Positions 1 to 6,613 of a DNA stretch of 42,328 nucleotides are shown piece after piece (positions within the stretch are counted from its first letter, which is position 1; each line of letters starts with the position of its first letter). This DNA is from Candidatus Blautia intestinavium. GTDB lineage: Bacteria > Bacillota > Clostridia > Lachnospirales > Lachnospiraceae. Under the pieces are notes generated by a model that saw nothing but the letters and a program-made list of their open reading frames with translations, ran no database searches and was not told the origin of the DNA. The stretch lies in NCBI GenBank assembly GCA_019113745.1, contig DXGV01000019.1, positions 1 to 42,328 on the forward strand, written 5' to 3'. The translations under genes and the position numbers were made by a program.

Positions 1-2319
1 CTCCATCTGCTCTTTATTTGCGGTAAAGGTGTAATCACTCTGCACCGGCTCGCCGTCAATGAGCAGCTCGGCGTTTTCATCTTTTACCATCTGCCAGCCT
101 TTGAGCTGGTACTTTGTACCGACTTCCAGACCATCTAAGGTGACAGTATCCACGATAGTCACCTTTTTACCGGCAATGATGGACTTCTCACCGTCCGCAC
201 CTGTGGCTGTGGTATGGATAGTAAGCTCTTTCTCGTATTCGTCCGTCAGTGTTCCTAAGTCAATGACTATCTTATCTTTGGATACCACGATTTCAAAGGC
301 AGGAATAAGTTGAAAGCCTTTGTTGCTGTCGCAGCGGAGTTCCTCAATCTCGTAGGTGTCATACAGGAGCGCACCTTTGGAGTCGTCCGGCTCTGATGTG
401 CCGAACCAGATACCGTCCTCGCTGTTCTTGCCCTCGTTTGTGTTCTGCTTGTGGGATACCCATGCAGAAGAAGTGGAAAACTGACCGTTTGCGTCCGTCA
501 CAATGATATGACTCTCGCCGGTAGTCTTGCTCGTGATCCGAAACGGAACATTTGCAAGACGCTGATGTGTTCCGGCACCAATCTTCACACCCTCAATGTC
601 GCCACGCTTAATCTGGTTATAGATGGACGTATCTTCGCCGGTCAAATCCACGATTTTCCCGTTCTCTGTGATGGAAAACTCTACCGCTTTAGCGCCCTCG
701 GTCAGATAACCGTCGGGAGCTTCGCTTTCTTCGATACGGTATTTCCCGTATGGCAGCGTGTCCGCAGCAGTAGAAGCGATACCGTCAATGCCGGTACGGA
801 TTGTTTTAACGACTTCGCCCTTATTGTAGAGCTTGCCGTCTACCAGCACGGGATTGTCATTGAGCGTGATAATCTCAAAGGCAGCGTCTTTCAGCGTTGC
901 GCCGCCCTGTGCTTTGGTATCCTTTGTCTCTAAATCCCGTTTCTGTATCTGCACGCCGCCACGAATGACCTTGTCGGATACAGAAAATTGATTGCTGCCG
1001 GTAAGGACAGCCAGCTCCCCGTCCTCGGTAATCTGTGTGATATACAAGCCGGTAATCTGTTCTTCGCTTCCGGCAGCTTGCATATATGCGCCCTCTAACA
1101 GATAGCCGGAGGGAGACTTTGTTTCTTCCACGGTCAGCGTACCCAGCGGAAGCACGGCTGCTCCGTCCTGCGTATAAAAGCTGTCGCCGGATACCTTATA
1201 TTTATCAGCCAGCCGGGATACATAGTGAACCGTGCCGTCGCTGTCTTTTTCAGCGAGTGCCTTTGTCGTCCACGTCCTTGTAGGCTCTGACGGGAGGTTG
1301 TCAGCCGTATAATATCCGGCATAGAAATTCCATGTAAACTCTGCACCCTCTAAGGAAGCGTTACCCTGTGCGGTAGCTTTTCCTGTCTCCATATCAATCT
1401 TAAACAGTTCGATAAGGGTATCTATGACCTTTGGCGTATCCGATACGCTCAAAGTGGCGGTCTTTCCGGCTTCCACGGATAACGGATACACAGTCTTGTC
1501 CAGCTTGTAGCCAGCCGGAGCGGACAGCTCCTTGATATAGACCGTACCAGCTTTGACCTCCACAGTTTCTGTATTTCCGCTTTTATCCGTTGTAAGGGTG
1601 GCAAGCTGCTTTGTGCAGCCTTTATCAGAATAGACACCATAAACCGTACCGGCGATTGAATAATTCCCGTTGCCGTCTGTAATGCCGGTATTACTGGAAG
1701 TCTTTTTCAGTGTGGCATTTCCGACAGCCAGCTTCGCCCAGAACTGACCTAATTCCTGCCCCTCGCCGGAGTAGATATAGCCGCCGCACTCATACCGTCC
1801 TTTATTCTCACTGACAAAGGCTTTCGCACCGCTGTAGACTTCGTCCTGTACTGCCTTTGAGATTTCATCATAGGAAGCACGGACGTTATCGCACTGCCAG
1901 CCAAGATGGACGCTCAAACGCTGCCAGACCACACACTGTTCCAGCAAGTAGACCTGTTTATAATTCAGACTGCTGTGACTGGCGGCATACTGTTTGACGT
2001 ATTCCAGCGAGAGGGCAACGTCAGCGATCTGGTCTGCACTCATGCGTGTGCTTGCGTCCGCTCTGGTCTTGTATCCATTGCGGAAGTCTGTGTTGATGTC
2101 AATACAGTAGGCTGTCTCGCCCTCCACTTTCATAATGCCCTCATTAAAGGTTGAGCCGATAGAGCCGTCGTTCATCACCTTTTCAATATGACCGGCTCGT
2201 TCTGCTGACTCTGTCCAGTATTGCGTCTCGGCAGCATGAACCTGTGAAGCCGGTAGAGTGGTAAACACCGCTGCCAGACTAAGGAAACCAGCCAGCAGCC
2301 GGTTGAGTATCTTTTTCAT
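1..2319 (-). CDS. Thioester-domain, SpaA/Cna-B and VaFE-repeat surface adhesin (partial, C-terminus beyond window)
   Basis: The reading frame is open for 773 codons from ATG 2319 to the window edge, so the C-terminus (expected LPXTG sortase motif) is missing. AAAGGAG lies about 10 nt before the ATG. Residues 1-29 form a signal peptide with an SQVHA-A cleavage site. Residues about 40-190 look like a thioester domain: Cys72 in an AYCID motif and Gln128 in an EQCVVW motif are the likely Cys-Gln crosslink pair, used in this family for covalent attachment to host or cell surfaces. Several Cna-B/SpaA-type beta-sandwich repeats follow, with KxxxE-like strands and closing E-boxes such as VEETKSPSGY and IEESEAPDGY. 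The last visible part resembles a VaFE repeat (VTIVDTVTLDGLEVGTKY). Such proteins are common cargo of Tn1549/Tn916-like conjugative elements. Role in attachment or mating-pair contact is inferred. No internal stop was found. Confidence 0.9.
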   Translation of the reverse strand, partial: MKKILNRLLAGFLSLAAVFTTLPASQVHAAETQYWTESAERAGHIEKVMNDGSIGSTFNEGIMKVEGETAYCIDINTDFRNGYKTRADASTRMSADQIADVALSLEYVKQYAASHSSLNYKQVYLLEQCVVWQRLSVHLGWQCDNVRASYDEISKAVQDEVYSGAKAFVSENKGRYECGGYIYSGEGQELGQFWAKLAVGNATLKKTSSNTGITDGNGNYSIAGTVYGVYSDKGCTKQLATLTTDKSGNTETVEVKAGTVYIKELSAPAGYKLDKTVYPLSVEAGKTATLSVSDTPKVIDTLIELFKIDMETGKATAQGNASLEGAEFTWNFYAGYYTADNLPSEPTRTWTTKALAEKDSDGTVHYVSRLADKYKVSGDSFYTQDGAAVLPLGTLTVEETKSPSGYLLEGAYMQAAGSEEQITGLYITQITEDGELAVLTGSNQFSVSDKVIRGGVQIQKRDLETKDTKAQGGATLKDAAFEIITLNDNPVLVDGKLYNKGEVVKTIRTGIDGIASTAADTLPYGKYRIEESEAPDGYLTEGAKAVEFSITENGKIVDLTGEDTSIYNQIKRGDIEGVKIGAGTHQRLANVPFRITSKTTGESHIIVTDANGQFSTSSAWVSHKQNTNEGKNSEDGIWFGTSEPDDSKGALLYDTYEIEELRCDSNKGFQLIPAFEIVVSKDKIVIDLGTLTDEYEKELTIHTTATGADGEKSIIAGKKVTIVDTVTLDGLEVGTKYQLKGWQMVKDENAELLIDGEPVQSDYTFTANKEQME

Positions 2320-2350
2320 ATGGATTGTTTTCTCCTTTCATTTTGGGTAC

Positions 2351-2385
2351 AAAAAAGGACGCTCATTTCTGAACGTCCTAAAAAA
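2351..2385 (-). terminator. Rho-independent terminator between the HTH gene and the adhesin gene
   Basis: On the minus strand the stem AGGACG/CGTCCT (2374-2379 with 2356-2361) has a 12-nt loop and is followed by a run of six T. It starts directly after the stop of the small DNA-binding gene and ends about 31 nt before the adhesin start codon, leaving no room for a separate promoter. Confidence 0.8.
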
Positions 2386-2628
2386 TCATATCTGAACTTT
2401 TAAGGAATACTTGTACTCCGCATAATGTTCACCCAGCACATAATCAATCACATTTGCTTTTGGTATAAGATAGGTAGAGCGGATATAAAAATGTTTGACC
2501 TTGTTCTGCCGCATGAGCTTTCTTGCGGTGGTGTCGCCTATGCCGCCCAGCATTTCTCTGAACTGTTCCAAATTCACAAGGTCTGGATAATCCTTAAATC
2601 GTTCTTCGTAATATTCTTTATTCCTCAT
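2386..2628 (-). CDS. Small excisionase-like helix-turn-helix protein
   Basis: This 80-residue protein has an N-terminal charged segment followed by a predicted winged-helix/HTH of the excisionase or MerR-like type at about residues 18-65 (VNLEQFREMLGGIGDTTARK then KVKHFYIRSTYLIPKANVID). This is the pattern of small DNA-binding proteins that mobile elements use for excision control or transcription. The start is supported by AAGGAG about 9 nt upstream on the minus strand. It sits between the presumed attachment site and the adhesin gene and is read in the same direction as the adhesin, which fits a regulator of the element. No integrase is seen at this end, so it would lie at the other end, outside the window. 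Function as Xis or as a repressor cannot be separated from sequence alone. Confidence 0.75.
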   Translation of the reverse strand: MRNKEYYEERFKDYPDLVNLEQFREMLGGIGDTTARKLMRQNKVKHFYIRSTYLIPKANVIDYVLGEHYAEYKYSLKVQI

Positions 2629-2727
2629 TCTTCGTCAGCTCCTTATATCAGATTGTCAGTGATAGGTGCTGACTGCTTTTCTTCTATAAATATATTTATA
2701 AGTATCTTGCCGGGAGGGGAGTAATGA

Positions 2728-2759
2728 ATATCCCTCCACATCCCTCCTAATATCCCTCC
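2728..2759. repeat. Three tandem GGAGGGAT repeats upstream of the HTH gene
   Basis: On the minus strand GGAGGGA occurs three times (plus-strand TCCCTCC at 2731-2737, 2741-2747, 2753-2759), the first and last extended to GGAGGGATATT. Start-to-start spacing is 10 and 12 nt, about one helical turn. They lie about 100 nt upstream of the HTH gene and about 165 nt from the tRNA fragment. They could be binding sites for the HTH protein or arm sites for the integrase. A purine-rich GGGAGGGGAG on the plus strand at 2712-2721 is partly complementary to them. Confidence 0.6.
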
Positions 2760-2924
2760 AACGGGAAAATTTACTTGCCAAACCGCAATTTTTCAATTAT
2801 CCTTTATCTGTAAGGTTTATTTGTTGCCAATGACTGAAAGGACTTGAATTTATGCGGTTTTCGCCGGTTTTTCAGTACCATTCAACACCAGTATGTTCCA
2901 GATACTTCTGAATGGTTTGTAAAA

Positions 2925-2974
2925 CTCAAAATCAAGCGGATCAAACCGTGCCGGTTCGAGTCCGGCCAGCGGCA
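2925..2974 (+). other. Attachment site: 3' part of tRNA-Leu(CAA)
   Basis: Bases 2950-2966 form a perfect T arm (GCCGG, loop TTCGAGT, CCGGC). They are followed by acceptor strand CAGCGGC (2967-2973) and discriminator A2974. Upstream is a class II variable arm (CGG-ATCAAA-CCG, 2937-2948), a 3' anticodon stem TCAAG (2932-2936) and an anticodon loop CTCAAAA with anticodon CAA (2927-2929). The matching 5' anticodon stem, D arm and 5' acceptor strand are absent upstream, so this is not a working tRNA. A truncated tRNA end beside element genes is the usual mark of a tyrosine-recombinase element inserted in a tRNA 3' end. The intact tRNA-Leu would be at the other end of the element. Identity as Leu is inferred from the class II arm and CAA anticodon. 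Confidence 0.8.
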
Positions 2975-2980
2975 TTTTGG

Positions 2981-3037
2981 AAAATCCTGAGAGTATTGAA
3001 AATCCTGTATTTTCGTTACTCTCAGGATTTTATTTTT
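2981..3037 (+). terminator. Terminator of the original tRNA-Leu gene
   Basis: A 15-nt arm AAAATCCTGAGAGTA (2981-2995) pairs with TACTCTCAGGATTTT (3017-3031), enclosing an inner GAAAAT/ATTTTC helix, and is followed by TATTTTTG. It begins 7 nt after the tRNA 3' end and fits the terminator of the tRNA transcription unit before the element inserted. Confidence 0.85.
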
Positions 3038-3044
3038 GAAAGAA

Positions 3045-3061
3045 GGGGCACAAAAGGGGCA
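3045..3061. repeat. Direct repeat GGGGCA-CAAAA-GGGGCA
   Basis: Two GGGGCA copies (3045-3050 and 3056-3061) spaced 11 nt start to start lie just past the tRNA terminator, about 70 nt from the attachment site. They could be recombinase arm-type sites on the chromosomal side or chance. No function can be assigned. Confidence 0.4.
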
Positions 3062-3068
3062 AATTATA

Positions 3069-3160
3069 TCAATCTTCTGCTTTTGCGTATAAAAGTATAA
3101 CAAGAGTTATGACTGTGAAAGCATAATTACAAACTGGAACAGATCCGGATATGTAACCAT
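3069..3160 (-). pseudogene. Frameshifted remnant of a small holin-like (type I) toxin
   Basis: On the minus strand an AAAGGAGG site stands 9 nt before ATG 3160. The frame reads MVTYPDLFQFVIMLSQS and stops at 3107. In another frame the sequence carries on directly as VITLVILLYAKAED, ending with TGA at 3069-3071. Joined, the two halves give a protein of about 30 residues with one hydrophobic helix and a charged tail. This fits the MVTYxDLFQF... family of putative holin-like toxins, usually paired with an antisense RNA in Firmicutes. One missing base around 3110-3116 explains the break. Family assignment is from remembered sequence pattern, and the frameshift could be a sequencing error. If it is real, only a 17-residue peptide is made, too short to span a membrane. 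Confidence 0.55.
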
Positions 3161-3449
3161 AAGCAACAGCCTCCTTTCGTAATAACGTCCGGCGGCTGAC
3201 ATAGCACCCCAACGGTTCCCTGGGTAAATATATTGTTTTTTAAAATTCTTTACACTGTCGTAAAACGTTTTTTCTTTGCGTTTTTGCAGAGTTCCCTTTC
3301 GCTTAATTTTAGAATATATAGAGGTGTTACGGTCAAGATTTTTAACAGTTGTGGCGAAAGAATACGGTACTGTGTAAATTTTAGGAGGTGGGATACTTTG
3401 GATTCCCCTCCGTTTTTAATGTTGCTGAAAAAATAGAATTTAAGATACA
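3161..3449. other. Intergenic region: toxin leader and spacer without a gene
   Basis: The first 70 bases (3161-3230) read on the minus strand as the leader of the toxin remnant, including its ribosome binding site (3170-3177). The rest is AT-rich and holds no reading frame with a ribosome binding site. GGAGG (3384-3388) and CCTCC (3407-3411) followed by GTTTTT form a possible plus-strand terminator, weak because the stem is interrupted. Confidence 0.4.
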
Positions 3450-3478
3450 TTGAATTGTCTGTCTTTTCTTGGTATAAT
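3450..3478 (+). promoter_or_regulatory. Promoter of the EamA-like transporter gene
   Basis: TTGAAT (3450-3455), a 17-nt spacer and TATAAT (3473-3478) form a sigma-A type promoter about 150 nt before the gene. Confidence 0.75.
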
Positions 3479-3625
3479 CGTAGCCGTGAAAAGACTTGTT
3501 ATTCAGCGATGGATATAATTTTGAAGCAGAATAGTGAGAAAATGATAAACTTATGCGAAGTGAGCCTGGAAATTTTTACTCTAAGTATATATAAAAACTA
3601 TAGTTGTATTGAAGGAGGACTGAAA

Positions 3626-4054
3626 ATGTTAAATTATGTCTGGCCGGTTCTGCTGGTCGTAATTTCTAATGTTGTGTATCAGATCTGCGCGAAAGGCGTT
3701 CCAAAGGATATGGACGTTATGGCGTCTATGACGGTCACTTATCTGGTAGGAGCGGTATGTTCCGGAATTATGTTTTTTATTATGAACAGGAATGGAAATC
3801 TGATCCACGAATACAATAAATTGAACGCCGCTCCCGTTCTTCTTGGGATTTCGGTGGTCGGTTTGGAAGTGGGATTTATCTACGCCTATAAGACGGGCTG
3901 GCCGGTCAGCACGCTTTCTACCGTGCAGAGCGCTTTTCTCGCCCTGGCGCTGATAATCGTGGGATCATTACTGTATAAGGAAGAAATATCTTTGAATAAG
4001 GTGATTGGCATCGTGATCTGTCTGATCGGCCTGTACTTCATAAACAAAAAATAA
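3626..4054 (+). CDS. Half-size EamA/DMT-family membrane transporter
   Basis: A 142-residue, very hydrophobic protein with about five membrane segments: residues 2-20, 34-52, 67-85, 92-114 and 120-138. This is the size of one half of a ten-helix EamA drug/metabolite transporter, larger than a four-helix EmrE-type SMR protein. Half-size members are presumed to act as dimers in the cytoplasmic membrane. The start ATG 3626 is chosen because GAAGGAGG stands 7 nt upstream. A longer open frame reaching back to 3455 overlaps the promoter and lacks such a site. The gene appears to be a single unit with its own promoter. Substrate unknown. Confidence 0.8.
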   Translation: MLNYVWPVLLVVISNVVYQICAKGVPKDMDVMASMTVTYLVGAVCSGIMFFIMNRNGNLIHEYNKLNAAPVLLGISVVGLEVGFIYAYKTGWPVSTLSTVQSAFLALALIIVGSLLYKEEISLNKVIGIVICLIGLYFINKK

Positions 4055-4090
4055 GTTATAAAAAATTAATAATATTTCACCGTTTGAACA

Positions 4091-4119
4091 TTGAATTTGT
4101 TTGAAAAAAGTGATATGTT
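4091..4119 (+). promoter_or_regulatory. Promoter of ftsH
   Basis: TTGAAT (4091-4096), a 17-nt spacer and TATGTT (4114-4119), about 90 nt before the chosen ftsH start. Confidence 0.55.
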
Positions 4120-4208
4120 ACATCACATAAATGATTTTGTACATACCGGGGAATGATGATAAGAGAAAGTCTCCGGCTTATACAATAGATATGGAGGAAA
4201 AGTATTAT

Positions 4209-6068
4209 ATGAAACTGGGCGACAAGAAACCTCAGAAAATACCCATGTATGTGTACTATATCATTGTGGGTGTTATTATTGTGCTGCTGAATCTTTTGGT
4301 GGTTCCGGCAGTTCAGGAGAGAAGTATTCAGAAAACAGACTATTCCACCTTTATCAAGAACGTGGAAGAGGGCAACGTATCGAAAGCTACGGTGGAGGAG
4401 GACTATATTTATTATGAAGTAGGTTCAGAGGAAAGCGGCAATGCGATCCTCTGCAAGACGGTAAAAATGGACGATCCGGATCTGGTAAACCGTCTGTTGG
4501 AAGCAGATGTGACTATGGATGAGGTGCTGCCGGAAAGTCCGTCCATTTTTATGACCCTGCTCTTCAGCTATGTGGTTCCGATAGCAATTTTTATCCTTCT
4601 TGGCCGCTGGCTCAGCAAAAAAATGATGAATTCCATGGGCGGAGGCCCCGGCGGAATGATGTCGTTTGGCAAGAGTAATGCCAAGGTTTATGTAAAATCC
4701 TCTACAGGAATCAAATTTTCTGATGTGGCGGGTGAGGATGAGGCAAAAGAGCTTCTGACAGAAATTGTAGATTATCTCCACAATCCGCAGAAATATACGG
4801 AAATCGGTGCGTCCATGCCTAAGGGCGCTCTTCTTGTGGGCCCTCCGGGAACAGGTAAGACCCTGCTTGCAAAGGCTGTTGCGGGAGAAGCGGAGGTTCC
4901 TTTCTTTTCCATTTCAGGCTCTGAGTTTGTGGAAATGTTTGTAGGTATGGGAGCGGCAAAGGTCAGGGATCTTTTTAAACAGGCAAACGAAAAGGCTCCC
5001 TGTATTGTGTTTATCGACGAGATCGATACTATCGGAAAGAAGCGTGACGGCGCGGGCTTTACCGGAGGAAACGACGAGCGTGAGCAGACGCTGAACCAGC
5101 TTTTGACAGAAATGGACGGTTTTGACGGTTCCAAGGGCGTGGTGATCCTTGCGGCGACCAACCGTCCGGACTCTCTGGATCCGGCTCTTCTCCGTCCGGG
5201 AAGATTTGACAGAAGGATTCCGGTAGAACTTCCTGATCTTCAGGGAAGAGAAGAGATTCTGCGGGTTCATGCAAAGAAGATCAAAATTGCGGACAGTGTG
5301 CGTTTCGATGAGATAGCGAAGGCTGCAGCAGGAGCTTCCGGCGCGGAGCTGGCGAATATCGTCAACGAGGCTGCCTTAAGAGCTGTTCGCGACGGCAGAA
5401 AGTTTGCTACCCAGGCGGATTTTGAGGAAAGTATTGAAGTAGTCATTGCCGGCTATCAGAAAAAGAACCGCGTGCTTTCCAATAAAGAGAAGCTGATCGT
5501 TTCTTATCATGAGATCGGCCATGCGCTTGTGGCCGCAAAGCAGACGGAATCCGCTCCTGTCCATAAGATTACCATTATCCCCCGTACATCAGGCGCGCTG
5601 GGATATACGATGCAGGTGGATGAGAAAGAGCATTTCCTTATGAGTAAAGAGGAACTGGAAAACAAGATCGCCACCTTTACAGGCGGCCGCGCGGCGGAAG
5701 AACTGATCTTCCATTCCATTACCACAGGAGCGTCCAATGATATCGAACAGGCCACGAAGCTTGCCAGGGCTATGATCACGCGCTATGGCATGAGCGAGGA
5801 TTTTGACATGGTGGCAATGGAAAATGTCAGCAACCAGTATCTGGGCGGAGACGCAAGTCTTGCATGTTCTTTTGAGACACAGACCCTTCTGGATAAAAAA
5901 GTTGTGGAGCTGGTAAAAAAACAGCATGAGAAAGCCCTGACGATCTTAAAAGAAAACATGCCGAAGCTTCATGAACTGGCAAAATACCTTTATGAACACG
6001 AAACGATTACAGGTGAGGAATTTATGAAAATTCTTCAGGAGCCGGTTCCTGTTCTGGAAGAGGCGTAA
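4209..6068 (+). CDS. ftsH: ATP-dependent zinc metalloprotease FtsH
   Basis: A 619-residue membrane-anchored AAA+ protease that degrades misfolded or regulatory membrane and cytosolic proteins. Two membrane segments (about 13-33 and 112-133) flank a short extracytoplasmic domain. The AAA module follows with Walker A GPPGTGKT at 211-218, Walker B VFIDEID and second-region-of-homology residues RPGRFDRR. The zinc-protease motif HEIGH is at 434-438, where most FtsH proteins have HEAGH. ATG 4209 is preferred because GGAGG precedes it by 11 nt. In-frame ATGs at 4131 and 4191 lack a site. The C-terminus lacks the long Gly/Pro-rich tail of some homologues. It stands alone, not next to tilS-hpt as in the common housekeeping arrangement, so it may be a second FtsH; that is inference. 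Confidence 0.95.
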   Translation: MKLGDKKPQKIPMYVYYIIVGVIIVLLNLLVVPAVQERSIQKTDYSTFIKNVEEGNVSKATVEEDYIYYEVGSEESGNAILCKTVKMDDPDLVNRLLEADVTMDEVLPESPSIFMTLLFSYVVPIAIFILLGRWLSKKMMNSMGGGPGGMMSFGKSNAKVYVKSSTGIKFSDVAGEDEAKELLTEIVDYLHNPQKYTEIGASMPKGALLVGPPGTGKTLLAKAVAGEAEVPFFSISGSEFVEMFVGMGAAKVRDLFKQANEKAPCIVFIDEIDTIGKKRDGAGFTGGNDEREQTLNQLLTEMDGFDGSKGVVILAATNRPDSLDPALLRPGRFDRRIPVELPDLQGREEILRVHAKKIKIADSVRFDEIAKAAAGASGAELANIVNEAALRAVRDGRKFATQADFEESIEVVIAGYQKKNRVLSNKEKLIVSYHEIGHALVAAKQTESAPVHKITIIPRTSGALGYTMQVDEKEHFLMSKEELENKIATFTGGRAAEELIFHSITTGASNDIEQATKLARAMITRYGMSEDFDMVAMENVSNQYLGGDASLACSFETQTLLDKKVVELVKKQHEKALTILKENMPKLHELAKYLYEHETITGEEFMKILQEPVPVLEEA

Positions 6069-6082
6069 AAGAGCATATTTTG

Positions 6083-6127
6083 AAATGGCGATTCCGGCGA
6101 ATAACCGTTGTGAACCGCCATTTTTTG
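6083..6127 (+). terminator. Terminator after ftsH
   Basis: AAATGGCG (6083-6090) pairs with CGCCATTT (6116-6123), giving a long-loop hairpin whose 3' arm runs into T6121-6126. Confidence 0.65.
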
Positions 6128-6136
6128 TGTTATGAT
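6108..6136 (+). promoter_or_regulatory. Promoter of the zinc-finger/polA operon
   Basis: TTGTGA (6108-6113), a 17-nt spacer and TATGAT (6131-6136). It overlaps the 3' arm of the ftsH terminator and lies about 55 nt before the next gene. Confidence 0.5.
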
Positions 6137-6192
6137 GAGTCAGTACCAGGGCAAGACCTGAACTGCGATGAAGCAATGGGAAGGGTGATTGG

Positions 6193-6567
6193 ATGACCAG
6201 AAAAGGACAGGTGTCCGAGATGGACTGCCGCACAGCGGAGAGTATGGTGAACCGCTATATTGATCATACGTTGAAGGTAGATGAGCTGGAAGAATTCCTG
6301 GATCATGTGGAGTCCTGTCCATCCTGCTATGATGAACTGGAAACCTATTTTATCGTCCATGAGGTAACGCAGCAACTGGACGATCAGGCGGAGAATACAG
6401 TGCTTGATTTTAAAACACTTCTGGCTCAGGATATCAGAAAATCCAGAAGATATATCCATAAAAAGCGCGGCATGCAGTTTGCTGCCGGAATGCTGATACT
6501 GATGCTTACGGGAGCGCTGATCGTTTTTTTGATCTTTCTGATAGCCGAACTGGGAATTTTTGCTTAA
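6193..6567 (+). CDS. Membrane protein with anti-sigma-type zinc finger (zf-HC2)
   Basis: A 124-residue protein. Residues about 10-55 carry the HxxxCxxC zinc-binding pattern of ZAS/zf-HC2 anti-sigma domains (HVESCPSCYDEL), and residues about 94-118 form one membrane helix. In the family such proteins bind a sigma factor in the cytoplasm and sense signals through the membrane, but no ECF sigma gene is adjacent, so the partner is unknown. ATG 6193 is preceded by GGAAGGGTG. An in-frame ATG at 6220, just before the domain, is a possible alternative. It lies 46 nt upstream of polA in the same direction and is probably cotranscribed with it. Confidence 0.75.
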   Translation: MTRKGQVSEMDCRTAESMVNRYIDHTLKVDELEEFLDHVESCPSCYDELETYFIVHEVTQQLDDQAENTVLDFKTLLAQDIRKSRRYIHKKRGMQFAAGMLILMLTGALIVFLIFLIAELGIFA

Positions 6568-6613
6568 ATATGGTGATAATACGTTATAAACAATGAAGCA
6601 GGAGGACAACAGA

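Noticed and set aside
59..2154. Several plus-strand open frames in the first 2.2 kb
   Set aside because: They lie opposite the long minus-strand adhesin frame, lack ribosome binding sites and have no recognisable domains.
2882..3103. Open frame of 73 codons on the minus strand containing WPDSNRHG
   Set aside because: It is the antisense reading of the tRNA-Leu 3' end and its terminator, a well-known source of false protein annotations.
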